Shown here piece after piece: positions 35,002 to 44,930 of a stretch of DNA of 64,000 bases (positions are counted from its first letter, which is position 1; the number at the start of each line of letters is the position of its first letter). The stretch covers positions 1 to 64,000 of the forward strand of contig NZ_RCZD01000003.1 of the NCBI RefSeq assembly GCF_006438725.1. The letters are read 5' to 3'. Position numbers and translations under genes: made by a program. Source of the DNA: Ewingella americana (GTDB lineage: Bacteria > Pseudomonadota > Gammaproteobacteria > Enterobacterales > Enterobacteriaceae). The notes under the pieces were generated by a model. The model made no database searches and was not told the origin of the DNA. It saw nothing but the letters and a program-made list of their open reading frames with translations.

Positions 35002-37284
35002 TTAGAAGTGCGTATTCAGACTCATATAATAGGTGCGGCCCGGTTCGTTGTAGGTCGCGGCACCGGCGCCATACATATAGGCGTTGGTGACGGCGTTACC
35101 CACGGTCTGGGCGTTGCCTTCGCGGAACTGGCGTTTATCGAACAGGTTGTCGATACCGGTGGTCACGCTGACGTATTTATTCACCGCATAGGTGCCGCTC
35201 AGGCCGAACACTGCGTAAGGGCTGACTTCCTGTTTTTCGCTGCCGGTGATCGGTTCACCCTTGTAGTTGTATTTCTTCGGTTTCTGACGGCCATACCAGG
35301 TCATGGTGGATTGCAGGGAGAGGTCTTCCGTGGTCTGCCAGCTCAGCGTGGAGTTGATGGTGAACTTCGGAATTATCGACAAATAATCGCCGGTCTCTTT
35401 ATTCTTGCTCTCAATCATGTAAGTGCCGTTGTTATTCCACGCGATGGTGTCAGTCACCGGCACATTCAGCGTGCCTTCCAGCCCCTGAACCACGGCTTTT
35501 GGTACGTTCTCCCATTTGTAAACATCAGACTTACCGTTGGTTGACGTCCCGCTCGGCAGATAACCGGCCTCAATTTTGTCGCGGTAATCGTTACGGAAGT
35601 AAGTCAGGCCCGCCAGATAGCCGCTGCGGTGGAACTCCAGCCCGATCTCTTTATTGATGCTGGTCTCGGCTTTCAGGTCATCGTTACCCAACAGATAACA
35701 GCCCCCGGCGCTGGCGGCGCAGCCCTGACCTTTACTGTACAGCACGTAGTTCGGGTTGGTCTGGTAGAGGCTTGGCGCTTTGTAGGCGCGGGCGATACCC
35801 ATTTTCAGCGTGAAGTCGTCACCCAGTTCCTGAGACAGATTCAGGGACGGACTCCAGTTATCACCGACGATCGAGTGATGATCAAAACGCAGGCCCGGTG
35901 TCAGCATGGTGCTGTCGGTCAGCTCGATATTATCTTCACTAAACAGAGAGAAAATCTCCGCTGAAGAGTACGGGCTGCGGTTGGCGCTGTTGATACCGGT
36001 AATATTCCCGCCCAACATGGTTTGGGTATTGGAGGACGGATCCTTCATTTTCTGCTGATTCCACTCGGTGCCGAGGGTGGCGGTTTGCGGCACCAGCAAC
36101 TCGAACGGCACACTCATCTCACTGTGCAACAGCACGTCATTGAGAGTCGTGGTGTTGAAGCCGGTATCCGCGAAAATCCCTTCGGTACCGCCCGCCAGCC
36201 CTTCATTCAGGCGCGTATTCTTGGTTTTTTCATACTGCACATAATGGGTGGTGCTGACGCCGTTGTCCCAGGCACCGCGATAGGTCATTGCATAGGCCTG
36301 GCGGTAAATGCGGTTGGTCTCGTCGCCGTACTGGCTTTTCACCAGATCACTGGTGTTGGTGTTTTGCGTATCACCGGCATACAGATTGCCCTGACGGCCA
36401 CTGGAAGCTTCAAACTCCAGCGACTGCATCGGCGCGAACTCCCAGCGCAGCAGGCCATCGATATTTTTATCAATCACCCCTTCACGGCCTGCAGGCAAGG
36501 TATCGGCGTAGGTACCGGTGCGTAAAGACTGATGCCCCTGATTGATGTCCTGCGCGTCAGCCTGGGTTTTGCTGTAGCCACCAAACAGGCGGAAGCTGAA
36601 CTGATCGCTAAGCGGGCCGGACAGACTGAAGTCAGTGCGTTTGGTGGAACCCTCCTGGTCATGCTGCGGCATGTTCATGTAGGTATTCCATGAGCCGTGC
36701 AGCTCTTTGCTGTCGCGTTTGGTGATGATGTTCACCACGCCACCCGCCGCGCCGTTGCCGTAACGGGCAGCGGCCGGGCCACGGATCACCTCGATGCGCT
36801 CGATCATTTCCGGCGGTACCCAGGCGGTGTCGCCACGGGTATCGCGTTCGCCGCGCCAGCCCTGACGCACCGAGTTGCGGCTGCTGACCGGCATACCATC
36901 AATCAGCACCAGCGTGTTTTCTGGTCCCATGCCGCGAATATCAATCTGGCGGTTGTTACCGCGCTGGCCGCTGGTGGAGTTGCCGGTCAGGTTAACGCCG
37001 GGCATGGTACGGATGAGTTCATTGATATCACGGGCCGGAGGCCGTTTTTTGATCTCGTCAGCCGTAATGGTCGAAACGCCCGGTGCCTGCAGGTTCTGCT
37101 GGGCGGCGGTGACCATGATGGTATCGCCATCGGGGGCTTTGGTTTCACTGCCGTCTGCCTGGTTTGAAGAGGATTCAGCCGACGTGTTGAGGGTAGCTGC
37201 ACTGAGTGGTGTTGAGAATGCGGTGGCCCCGAGGCCCAATCCTAAAAGCGTCGCTAAAGAGTAGCGGGACAATGTGTTGTTCAT
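35002..37284 (-). CDS. fepA: ferric enterobactin receptor FepA
   Basis: A 760-residue TonB-dependent receptor. The signal peptide ends near PLSA, the TonB box is DTIMVTAA, and the plug domain carries RPPARDINELIRTMPGVNL, GNNRQIDIRGMGPENTLVLIDG and RIEVIRGPAAARYGNGAAGGVVNI. The 22-strand barrel ends in YYMSLNTHF with the terminal Phe. The DLKAETSINKEIGLEF and NPNYVLYSKGQGC segments match FepA. It binds ferric enterobactin at the cell surface and imports it using TonB energy. The ATG at 37284 gives the normal signal peptide; the frame is open 18 codons further. It is divergent from fes across a Fur-like site. Confidence 0.93.
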   Translation of the reverse strand: MNNTLSRYSLATLLGLGLGATAFSTPLSAATLNTSAESSSNQADGSETKAPDGDTIMVTAAQQNLQAPGVSTITADEIKKRPPARDINELIRTMPGVNLTGNSTSGQRGNNRQIDIRGMGPENTLVLIDGMPVSSRNSVRQGWRGERDTRGDTAWVPPEMIERIEVIRGPAAARYGNGAAGGVVNIITKRDSKELHGSWNTYMNMPQHDQEGSTKRTDFSLSGPLSDQFSFRLFGGYSKTQADAQDINQGHQSLRTGTYADTLPAGREGVIDKNIDGLLRWEFAPMQSLEFEASSGRQGNLYAGDTQNTNTSDLVKSQYGDETNRIYRQAYAMTYRGAWDNGVSTTHYVQYEKTKNTRLNEGLAGGTEGIFADTGFNTTTLNDVLLHSEMSVPFELLVPQTATLGTEWNQQKMKDPSSNTQTMLGGNITGINSANRSPYSSAEIFSLFSEDNIELTDSTMLTPGLRFDHHSIVGDNWSPSLNLSQELGDDFTLKMGIARAYKAPSLYQTNPNYVLYSKGQGCAASAGGCYLLGNDDLKAETSINKEIGLEFHRSGYLAGLTYFRNDYRDKIEAGYLPSGTSTNGKSDVYKWENVPKAVVQGLEGTLNVPVTDTIAWNNNGTYMIESKNKETGDYLSIIPKFTINSTLSWQTTEDLSLQSTMTWYGRQKPKKYNYKGEPITGSEKQEVSPYAVFGLSGTYAVNKYVSVTTGIDNLFDKRQFREGNAQTVGNAVTNAYMYGAGAATYNEPGRTYYMSLNTHF

Positions 37285-37434
37285 TTTCGTTCCTGGTCCG
37301 GTTTCCATCCCTGAACCGCTGGTCTGCATAGGCAGCATAAAGAGAGAGCAACGCCAGCAGCGGGATGGCCGGTTGTCATATGGTGTGTAGTCGAAACCTG
37401 CCCAACCCTATGGGCAGACACACACTATTGCAAA

Positions 37435-37449
37435 TGAAAACAATTATCA
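37435..37449. promoter_or_regulatory. Fur-box-like site between fepA and fes
   Basis: TGAAAACAATTATCA matches 12 of 14 defined positions of the Fur 7-1-7 consensus, in the divergent gap where E. coli also has a Fur-controlled bidirectional promoter. Confidence 0.65.
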
Positions 37450-37563
37450 ATACCATTCTCCTTATCGTCTGTCGCAATTTTAAAAAATAACCTGATGATG
37501 TAACTCGTTATAAATAATGAGGTTATTTTTTTGTTAAATAAAGCAACCACAGAGTGAGTAGGG

Positions 37564-38907
37564 ATGTTGAAAATGGAACCAGAGTCAGAAAGTGGCACAC
37601 TGCTGTCCAGCAAACATGCAGGCAGTAATGACTGGTGGCTGAATATCGCCAGACGTGGAACGCCATGGATTGAACCCTCAGGGCAGGGAAACTGGAAGGT
37701 CACTTTCTTCTGGCGTGACCCGCAAGGCAGCGAATTTACCTCGGTATATCAACGTGTGTGGATCAACATTACGGGTAAAACCGACCACCATCAGCCCCGT
37801 CCTCCACAGAGCCTGCAACGCCTTAGCGGCACCGATGTCTGGTTCTGGCAGACCGAAATGGAAGCGGGTTGGCGCGGCAGTTACAGCTTTATGCCCGCCA
37901 GCGAAAATCGGCCTTTTGCGCCGCCGTCAGACGACTCCCACGCCAATATGCTGGCGCTGCGCCGCTGGTGGGCTGAGCGTTTTTCCGCCTCGACTCACGA
38001 CATTCTCAATGCCCACCGCAGCTGGTCCGGCGGGCGCGGGCACCGCGTGTGCGGTGTACATATGCCGGACGCACCGCCGCAACCGGCCTGGCAGGATTTC
38101 GACACCTTCGCCACCGGCTGTGGGCGCTGTATGCCTGCGCCACCCACCAGGCTGCAAAAACACCTTTGGCACAGCCCACGCCTGGGGAATAGCCGCACGG
38201 TCTGGGTGTACACCACCGGCGAAGATGACCCGGCTTCGCGCCCGCTGGCGATTTTGCTCGACGGCCAGTTCTGGTCGCAGCAGATGCCGGTCTGGGAACC
38301 GCTGCATCAGCTGACGGAGCAGGGAAAACTGCCCGAAGCGGTCTATTTGCTGATTGACGTGATCGACACTGAACACCGCAGCCGTGAACTGACCTGCAAC
38401 GCCGACTTCTGGCTGGCGGTGCAGGAAGAACTGCTGCCGCAGCTGCGCAGCTGGGCGCCTTTCCATGATGCGCCTGACACCACCGTGGTCGCCGGGCAAA
38501 GTTTCGGTGGTCTTTCCTCGCTCTACGCCTGCCTGCACTGGCCGCAAACCTTTGGCTGCGCGCTCAGCCAGTCGGGTTCCTTCTGGTGGCCACAGCGCGG
38601 GCAGTCTGAGCAGGATTCCGGCTGGCTGCTGCGCCAGATTGAGCAGGGCGTCGGGCAGGCTTCGCCGCTGAAGATCTATCTGGAAGCGGGCGTGCATGAA
38701 CGCTTGATCCACCGGGTGAATGGCGAACTGCGGGATCTGTTACGGGCGTCGCCGCATCAGGTGCATTACCGCGCGGTGGCCGGTGGGCACGATGCCCTGT
38801 GCTGGCGCGGCGGGCTGATGGACGGGCTGGAAATGCTGTGGTCGCCACACTTTGTTGCCACCACGCCGGTACGTGAAGCTGAAGGAGTTTGCGATGGAAA
38901 GTCTTAA
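37564..38907 (+). CDS. fes: enterochelin esterase Fes
   Basis: A 447-residue cytoplasmic esterase that hydrolyses ferric enterobactin so that iron can be released. The N-terminal immunoglobulin-like domain (VTFFWRDPQGSEFTSVYQRV) precedes an alpha/beta-hydrolase domain with ILLDGQFW and the nucleophile motif GQSFGG (Ser313), and the catalytic His lies in the C-terminal VAGGHDALCWR. It is the first gene of fes-ybdZ-entF, overlapping ybdZ by 14 bases. A second ATG three codons in is an alternative start. Some segments (HRSWSGGRGHRVCGVH) look like an insertion relative to the E. coli protein. Confidence 0.9.
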   Translation: MLKMEPESESGTLLSSKHAGSNDWWLNIARRGTPWIEPSGQGNWKVTFFWRDPQGSEFTSVYQRVWINITGKTDHHQPRPPQSLQRLSGTDVWFWQTEMEAGWRGSYSFMPASENRPFAPPSDDSHANMLALRRWWAERFSASTHDILNAHRSWSGGRGHRVCGVHMPDAPPQPAWQDFDTFATGCGRCMPAPPTRLQKHLWHSPRLGNSRTVWVYTTGEDDPASRPLAILLDGQFWSQQMPVWEPLHQLTEQGKLPEAVYLLIDVIDTEHRSRELTCNADFWLAVQEELLPQLRSWAPFHDAPDTTVVAGQSFGGLSSLYACLHWPQTFGCALSQSGSFWWPQRGQSEQDSGWLLRQIEQGVGQASPLKIYLEAGVHERLIHRVNGELRDLLRASPHQVHYRAVAGGHDALCWRGGLMDGLEMLWSPHFVATTPVREAEGVCDGKS

Positions 38908-39136
38908 CCCGTTTGATGACGAAAACGCGGTCTGCTGCGTACTGATTAACGACGAACAGCAGTACAGCCTGTGGCCGGAAGCCCTCACCGCTCCGGCAGG
39001 CTGGCGTGTGGTTTTTGGTCCGTCAGCCCACCGTGATTGTAACCACTGGCTGGAAGAACACTGGCGCGATATGCGCCCGCACTCCCTGCGCCTGCATGAT
39101 GCAGCCTCATTCGAACAGGAGTCTACCGGTGTCTGA
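38894..39136 (+). CDS. ybdZ: MbtH-like protein YbdZ
   Basis: An 80-residue MbtH-family protein starting MESLNPFDDENAVCCVLIND, with the family's QYSLWPE, PAGWRVVFG and WRDMRPHSLR blocks including the conserved tryptophans. MbtH proteins bind adenylation domains and raise their activity; here the partner is EntF, encoded next. AAGGAG lies six bases before the ATG at 38894. It overlaps fes by 14 bases and entF by 8 bases, so all three are translationally coupled. Confidence 0.93.
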   Translation: MESLNPFDDENAVCCVLINDEQQYSLWPEALTAPAGWRVVFGPSAHRDCNHWLEEHWRDMRPHSLRLHDAASFEQESTGV

Positions 39137-42100
39137 AACCTCTTTTTTACCCGCTGCGACGCAGACCACTTCAGCCCTCGCGCTGGTGGCCGCGCAGCCT
39201 GGCATCTGGATGGCGGACCAGCTTTCGCCGCACGGCAATGCCTACACCGTCGCCCACTATATTGAGATTAACGACCCGCTGGATGCAGCACATATGGCGC
39301 AGGCCATTATTCAGGGGCTGAGCGAAGCCGACACGGTATCGATGCGCTTTGAAGAGCGCGACGGCATCGCCCTGCAAACGCCGTGCGCATTAGCGCCAGA
39401 CTTTCAGCCAGAGTGTGTGGATCTGCGCCAGTCGGCCGATCCAGAGCAGGCGGCGCTCGCCATCATGCGTCAGGATTTGGCGGCGGAACTGCGCATTCTT
39501 AGCGGCAAAACCCTGCACCGCCACGTGCTGATCCGCGTCAGTGACGCGCGCTGGTTCTGGTATCAGCGTTATCACCATATTCAGGTCGATGGCTTCAGCT
39601 TCACGGCCATTGCCCGCCGGATTGCCACGCTGTACACCGCGCTGTGCCAGCAGAAAGCGCCGGAGCCCTCGCCGTTTGTGCCATTTTGCGAGGTGGTTGA
39701 GGAAGTTGAAAACTACCAGCAGGGTGCGGCTTTTGCGCGTGACGCCCAATTCTGGCGTGAAAAGGCCGCCACATTGCCAGCTCCGGCGACGATCTGCCCG
39801 CAGCCGCTGGCCGGACAGGTACCGTCCGTGCCTCTTCACCGGCTGTCATGCGCCTGCGATGCCACTCAGATCAACACACTGATTGCTGCGCATGAACACC
39901 CGCTGACCGCCAGCGATATCGCCATCGCGCTGGTGGCACTGTGGGTATCACGGCTGAGCGGCCAGACTGATTTTTGTGGCGGTTTCATTTTCATGCGCCG
40001 CATGGGATCTGCCGCCCTGTGTGCCACGGGGCCAGTGATCAACGTTCTGCCAGTAGCGATGAATGTCAATCCTGCCGCCACCCTGGCAGAGCTGGCCGTG
40101 CGCCTGCGCGACGAGCTGAAAAAAGTCCGTCGCCATCAGCGTTACGACGCTGAGCAGATCACCCGTGATCTGGGCATGGCGGGGGACGCCCAGCCGCTGT
40201 ATGGCACGGTATTCAACTTCAAAATGTTCGACTACCAGATTGATTTCAACGGCGTGGCGGGCATCACGCACGATCTGGCCTCCGGGCCGGTGCGGGATCT
40301 GGAGATCGCCTTGCATATCGGCGAATCTGGTGCGCTGACGATCGATCTTCAGGCCAATGCCGAACGCTATGACCGCGATGAACTGGATGCGCATTTACAG
40401 CGCCTGCCGCTGTTGTTGCGTCAGTTTGCCGCGAATGCCCGGCTGCCGGTCGGTGCCGCTAATCTTCTTAGCGCAGCGGATTGTGAATTACTCGAACGGG
40501 TCAACAACACCGCCCATCCGGTGGTGAAAAGCACCCTCAGCCAGCAACTGGCGCAGCAGGCCGAACGCACACCGCACGCGCCTGCGCTGGCCGATCAGCA
40601 GCATCAGTTCAGCTACGCACAGACCCGCCAACAGGTCGCGGCACTGGCGCAGCAGCTGACAAAGCAGGGCGTGAAGCGTGGCGATATCGTGGCCGTGGCG
40701 CTGCCGCGTTCAGTATTTCTGTCGCTGGCGCTGATGGCGATTGTCGAGGTCGGCGCGGCCTATCTGCCGCTCGATACCGGCTACCCCGATGAGCGCCTGC
40801 GTATGATGCTGGAAGACGCCAGCCCGCGGCTGATCGTGACCCATCCCGACCAGCTTGCGCGCTTTGCCGGGCAGGGCCGCGTGCTGTTGGTGGATAAACC
40901 CTTCAGTGCGGTTACGGCGGCAGAAATTCCGCTGAATGCCCCCACGCCTGAACACGCCGCGTACCTGATCTTCACCTCCGGTTCCACCGGTCGGCCGAAA
41001 GGCGTGGTGGTCGGGCATCAGGCCATCGTCAACCGGTTGCTGTGGATGCAGGATCACTACCCGATCGGCAGTCAGGATGTGGTGTTGCAGAAAACGCCGT
41101 GCAGTTTTGACGTCTCGGTCTGGGAGTTTTTTTGGCCGCTGATGGTGGGTGCCCGCTTAGTGATGGCACCGCCGGAAGCACACCGCGACCCGGAGCAGTT
41201 ACTGAATCTGATTGAACAACATCAGGTGACCACGCTGCACTTTGTGCCGTCGATGCTGGCGGCGTTTGTCAGCGCGCTGGATACCCCGCAGGCCATCGAA
41301 AAATGCGCTTCGCTCAAACAGGTATTTTGCAGCGGCGAAGCGCTGCCCGCCGAGCTTTGCCGCCTGTGGCAGCGCAAAACCGGCGTGCCGCTGCACAATC
41401 TGTACGGGCCGACGGAAGCGGCGGTGGACGTCAGTTGGCACCCCGCCTGGGGCGATGCGCTGGCGGCGGTGAAAGGGGCGAATGTGCCGATTGGCCTGCC
41501 GGTCTGGAACACCGGCCTGCGCATTCTCGACGCCCGCTTGCAGCCGGTGCCGCCGGGCGTGGCGGGGGATCTCTACCTGACCGGCGACCAGCTGGCGCAG
41601 GGCTATTTAGGCCGCCCGGATCTCACCGCCAGCCGCTTTGTGGCGGATCCGTTCGGGCAGGGCGGGCGTATGTACCGCACTGGTGACGTGGCGCGCTGGC
41701 TGCCTGACGGCGCGGTGGAATACCTCGGGCGCAGTGACGATCAACTGAAAATCCGTGGTCAGCGTATCGAGCTGAGTGAAATTGACCATGCGCTGCTCTC
41801 CCTGCCCGGTGTACAGCAGGCGGTAACCAACGCCATGACATTAGGCGCAGTCAGCAGCGACGCGACCGGCGGTGACGCACGCCAGCTGGTGGGTTATCTG
41901 GTGGCGCAGCCCGGCGTCACGCTGGACACCGAAAATCTGCGGTCGGCGCTGGCCGAACGCCTGCCTGCGCATATGGTGCCGGTGGTGCTGGTGACGCTCG
42001 ACGCACTGCCGCTCAGCGCCAACGGTAAGCTCGACAGAAAAGCCTTACCGCAGCCGCAAAGCGGGACGCAAATGCAGGGGCGTGAGCCGCTGCCGGGGCT

Positions 42101-43079
42101 GGAGAGCACCATTGCCGCGCTGTTTGGCCGCTTATTGCAGTGCGAACAGGTGTTTGCCGACGACGATTTCTTCGCGCTTGGCGGCCATTCGCTGCTGGCG
42201 ATGCGTCTGGCGGCGGAGCTGCGGCGTGAACTCGGCAAGCCGGTGTCGGTCGGGCAGGTGATGGTGGCCTCGCGCGTGGAACAGCTGGCGCAACTGTTGG
42301 CCGAAGACCGCACGCAGGAGGAGGCGGATCGCAGCGGTTTTGATGCTGTGCTGCCGCTGCGCACCGGCAGCGGGCCGACCCTGTTCTGCCTGCATCCCGC
42401 TTCGGGTTTTGCCTGGCAGTTCAGCGTGTTGCCGCGTTATATCGACGAGCACTGGTCGCTGGTCGGCATTCAGTCGCCGCACCCTGACGGCCCGCTGGCG
42501 CTCAGCCAGAATATGGAGCAGGTGTGTGACGCCCACCTGCAAACCGTGCTCGCGGTACAGCCGCACGGCCCTTACCATTTCATCGGCTATTCGCTTGGCG
42601 GCACGCTGGCGCAGGGTATTGCGGCCCGCTTACAGGCCAGAGGGGAAGCGGTGGCATTTCTCGGGCTGCTGGATACCTACCCGCCGGAAACTCAGAGCTG
42701 GGACGTGATGCTCGACGACAACGTTTTGCAGGAGATCCAGCGCGAACGTCAGCAGTTCCGCGCCGCCTCTGAACAGACGCTGGAGGGTGAACAGAGCGAA
42801 GCCCGCCAGGCCCTGTTCGACCATATCGAAGCCAACTATGCGGACTCGGTGCGGTTGTTGTCGGCCACCAAAACCGCGCGTTTCCACGGGCAGGCCACGC
42901 TGTTTGTTGCCCGCCAGACGTTGCAGGCCGGGATGGATGTGCAGCAGACCTGGGCGGAATATGTCGATGCTTTGCAGGTTCACGAGCTGGATTGCGCGCA
43001 TGTGGATATTGTCTCCCCGGCGTCGTTCAAAGTGCTGGGACCGCTGCTCAACCGTGTGTTGCGGACCTTAGCCGTTTAG
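39129..43079 (+). CDS. entF: enterobactin synthetase component F (NRPS)
   Basis: A 1316-residue non-ribosomal peptide synthetase module. Order of domains: condensation with HHIQVDG near 148, serine-activating adenylation with TSGSTGRPKG near 615, peptidyl carrier with FFALGGHSLL (phosphopantetheine Ser near 1020), and thioesterase with GYSLGG (Ser near 1155). It activates L-serine, joins it to 2,3-dihydroxybenzoyl-EntB and cyclises three units to enterobactin. The start is a GTG at 39129 with AGGAG seven bases ahead, overlapping ybdZ; this matches the family's N-terminus (VAAQPGIWMADQLS). A longer in-frame start would only read through ybdZ. Confidence 0.93.
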   Translation: MSETSFLPAATQTTSALALVAAQPGIWMADQLSPHGNAYTVAHYIEINDPLDAAHMAQAIIQGLSEADTVSMRFEERDGIALQTPCALAPDFQPECVDLRQSADPEQAALAIMRQDLAAELRILSGKTLHRHVLIRVSDARWFWYQRYHHIQVDGFSFTAIARRIATLYTALCQQKAPEPSPFVPFCEVVEEVENYQQGAAFARDAQFWREKAATLPAPATICPQPLAGQVPSVPLHRLSCACDATQINTLIAAHEHPLTASDIAIALVALWVSRLSGQTDFCGGFIFMRRMGSAALCATGPVINVLPVAMNVNPAATLAELAVRLRDELKKVRRHQRYDAEQITRDLGMAGDAQPLYGTVFNFKMFDYQIDFNGVAGITHDLASGPVRDLEIALHIGESGALTIDLQANAERYDRDELDAHLQRLPLLLRQFAANARLPVGAANLLSAADCELLERVNNTAHPVVKSTLSQQLAQQAERTPHAPALADQQHQFSYAQTRQQVAALAQQLTKQGVKRGDIVAVALPRSVFLSLALMAIVEVGAAYLPLDTGYPDERLRMMLEDASPRLIVTHPDQLARFAGQGRVLLVDKPFSAVTAAEIPLNAPTPEHAAYLIFTSGSTGRPKGVVVGHQAIVNRLLWMQDHYPIGSQDVVLQKTPCSFDVSVWEFFWPLMVGARLVMAPPEAHRDPEQLLNLIEQHQVTTLHFVPSMLAAFVSALDTPQAIEKCASLKQVFCSGEALPAELCRLWQRKTGVPLHNLYGPTEAAVDVSWHPAWGDALAAVKGANVPIGLPVWNTGLRILDARLQPVPPGVAGDLYLTGDQLAQGYLGRPDLTASRFVADPFGQGGRMYRTGDVARWLPDGAVEYLGRSDDQLKIRGQRIELSEIDHALLSLPGVQQAVTNAMTLGAVSSDATGGDARQLVGYLVAQPGVTLDTENLRSALAERLPAHMVPVVLVTLDALPLSANGKLDRKALPQPQSGTQMQGREPLPGLESTIAALFGRLLQCEQVFADDDFFALGGHSLLAMRLAAELRRELGKPVSVGQVMVASRVEQLAQLLAEDRTQEEADRSGFDAVLPLRTGSGPTLFCLHPASGFAWQFSVLPRYIDEHWSLVGIQSPHPDGPLALSQNMEQVCDAHLQTVLAVQPHGPYHFIGYSLGGTLAQGIAARLQARGEAVAFLGLLDTYPPETQSWDVMLDDNVLQEIQRERQQFRAASEQTLEGEQSEARQALFDHIEANYADSVRLLSATKTARFHGQATLFVARQTLQAGMDVQQTWAEYVDALQVHELDCAHVDIVSPASFKVLGPLLNRVLRTLAV

Positions 43080-43083
43080 CGAT

Positions 43084-43902
43084 TCAGGCCGCTGGCGAAG
43101 GTGCTCTTCCCAGCGGCACCACCAGTGGCGTATGCGAAACCGGATCGTCGATGATCATACAGCGCAGGCTAAATACCTCTTCGATCAGCGCCGTCGTGAC
43201 AATCTCTGCCGGTGGGCCTTCGGCGACAATTTTGCCGTCACGCATGGCAATCAGGTGCGTGGCGTAGCGGCAGGCGTGGTTGAGGTCATGCAGCACCACC
43301 ACCAGCGTGCGGCCCAGATTACGGTTCAGATCCTGCATGAGTTCCAGCAAATCAATCTGATGGGTGATATCCAGCCAGGTGGTCGGCTCATCGAGCAGCA
43401 GCAGCGGCGTTTGTTGCGCCAGCACCATGGCAATCCACACCCGCTGGCGCTGCCCGCCGGAAAGCGTATCCACGGCGCGATCCGCCAGTTCGCTGATGCC
43501 GGTGGCCTGCATGGCCTCGCTCACCGCCAGCCGGTCGGCGTCACGCCAGCGGCTGAACAGGCGCTGGTGCGGATACCGGCCACGGCCAACTAAATCCTCG
43601 ACCAGAATGTCGCCGGGGGCGATGGAGCTTTGCGGCAGCAGGCCGAGTTCGCGCGCCACCTCTTTGGTGGCGTACTCGCTGATCTGCCGGCCGTTGAGCA
43701 GCACGCTGCCGGACTGCGGCGAAATCAGGCGGCTGAGCGTGCGTAACAGCGTGGATTTTCCGCAGGCGTTCGGGCCGATAATCACCGTCAGCTCGCCGTG
43801 CGGAATGGCCAGATTCAGCCCCTCAATCACCACTTTTTTGTCATAGCTCAGGGTCAGGTTTTCCCCCTGCAACGGGGCGGTATGGCGGGTAGGTGTCATC
43901 AT
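43084..43902 (-). CDS. fepC: ferric enterobactin ABC transporter ATP-binding protein FepC
   Basis: A 272-residue ABC ATPase. Walker A GPNACGKST, Q-loop LLPQSSIAPGDI, signature LSGGQRQRVWIAMVLAQ, Walker B LLLLDEPTTWLDI and the switch His in VVVLHDLNHACRYA are all present. It powers import of ferric enterobactin through FepD/FepG from the cytoplasmic side. It is the last gene of fepD-fepG-fepC and its ATG overlaps the fepG stop by four bases. It converges on entF with a four-base gap. Confidence 0.92.
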   Translation of the reverse strand: MMTPTRHTAPLQGENLTLSYDKKVVIEGLNLAIPHGELTVIIGPNACGKSTLLRTLSRLISPQSGSVLLNGRQISEYATKEVARELGLLPQSSIAPGDILVEDLVGRGRYPHQRLFSRWRDADRLAVSEAMQATGISELADRAVDTLSGGQRQRVWIAMVLAQQTPLLLLDEPTTWLDITHQIDLLELMQDLNRNLGRTLVVVLHDLNHACRYATHLIAMRDGKIVAEGPPAEIVTTALIEEVFSLRCMIIDDPVSHTPLVVPLGRAPSPAA

Positions 43903-44930
43903 TTTCTGCGCGACTCACGAAGTAATAATCCAATCAGGTAAATGCCGCCGAGACAGACGGTCAGCACCCCCACCGGCAATTGATAGGGCAGGAACAGGCG
44001 CTGTGTGGCGACGTCGGCCCCCAGCAGCAGCAGTGCACCGGTAAGCCCGGCAATCAGCAGCGGCTGCGACTGATTGGCGCACAACCGGCGGGCAATCTGC
44101 GGCGCCACCAGCGCGATAAAGGAGATGGGACCGGCCACGGCGGTGGCGGCCGCCGTCAGCGCGACACCCGCCAGCATCAGCAGCAGCCGCGAACGTTCGA
44201 CCGGCACGCCCAGCGCGCGGGCCATATCGTCACCCATCTCCAGCAAATGCATCCGCCGCGAGAGCAGCAGCGCCAGCCCCCACGCCAGAATAATCAGGCC
44301 AACCACCGGCAGGCTTTTGGCCCAGGTGATGCCGTTCAGCGAACCCGCGCTCCACAGCCCGGCGGTCAGTGCCGACTCCAGCGAGGCCGAAATCACCAGC
44401 CAGGTATTGCCCGCCACCAGCAGCGCACGCACGGCGATACCAACAATGATCAGGCGGAAGGTTTCGACGCCGTTGCGCCACGCCAGCAGATAGACCACCA
44501 CGGCAGTCAGCAATCCGCCCGTCATCGCGCCAAAAGTCATGCCGAGGATCGAGCTGTTAAACAGCACGATCGCCACCAGTACGCCGCTGTAAGCACCGGT
44601 ATTGAAGCCAATCACGTCCGGGCTGCCGAGCGGGTTGCGCATCAGCGACTGGAAAATCGCCCCGCTGGCCGCCAGTGCAGCGCCTAAAATCAGCGCCATC
44701 GCCACGCGCGGCAGCCGCCACTGGGTGACGATCACCGTCAGGTTATGGGGTCCTTCGCCGCGCAGGGCGTCGATCACCTGCATCGGGCTAAGCGAGAGCG
44801 TGCCGCTGCCCAGCCCGTAAATTGCCAGCAGGGTGCAGAGGAGGAGGAGAGTGAAAAGGGTCAGCTTCTGCCGTGAAAACAGCACTATCTTGCGTGAACG
44901 TGGAGTCACGGAAGTGATTGTGGTCATCAT
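43899..44930 (-). CDS. fepG: ferric enterobactin permease FepG
   Basis: A 343-residue FecCD-type permease with about ten membrane helices. The LPRVAMALILGAALAASGAIFQSLMRNPLGSPDVIGFNTGA signature of iron-siderophore permeases is complete, and the ATPase-contacting GPISFIALVAPQIARRL loop is present. With FepD it forms the inner-membrane channel. The start overlaps the end of fepD by one base. No terminator or promoter lies between these genes, which supports one operon. Confidence 0.92.
   Translation of the reverse strand: MMTTITSVTPRSRKIVLFSRQKLTLFTLLLLCTLLAIYGLGSGTLSLSPMQVIDALRGEGPHNLTVIVTQWRLPRVAMALILGAALAASGAIFQSLMRNPLGSPDVIGFNTGAYSGVLVAIVLFNSSILGMTFGAMTGGLLTAVVVYLLAWRNGVETFRLIIVGIAVRALLVAGNTWLVISASLESALTAGLWSAGSLNGITWAKSLPVVGLIILAWGLALLLSRRMHLLEMGDDMARALGVPVERSRLLLMLAGVALTAAATAVAGPISFIALVAPQIARRLCANQSQPLLIAGLTGALLLLGADVATQRLFLPYQLPVGVLTVCLGGIYLIGLLLRESRRK

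Noticed and set aside
35008-36525. Long plus-strand frames within fepA.
   Set aside because: Shadows of the fepA gene; no signal, motif or ribosome site supports them.
38564-43071. Many long frames on both strands inside fes and entF.
   Set aside because: They are the usual consequence of high G+C coding sequence; the fes and entF frames carry complete catalytic motifs.
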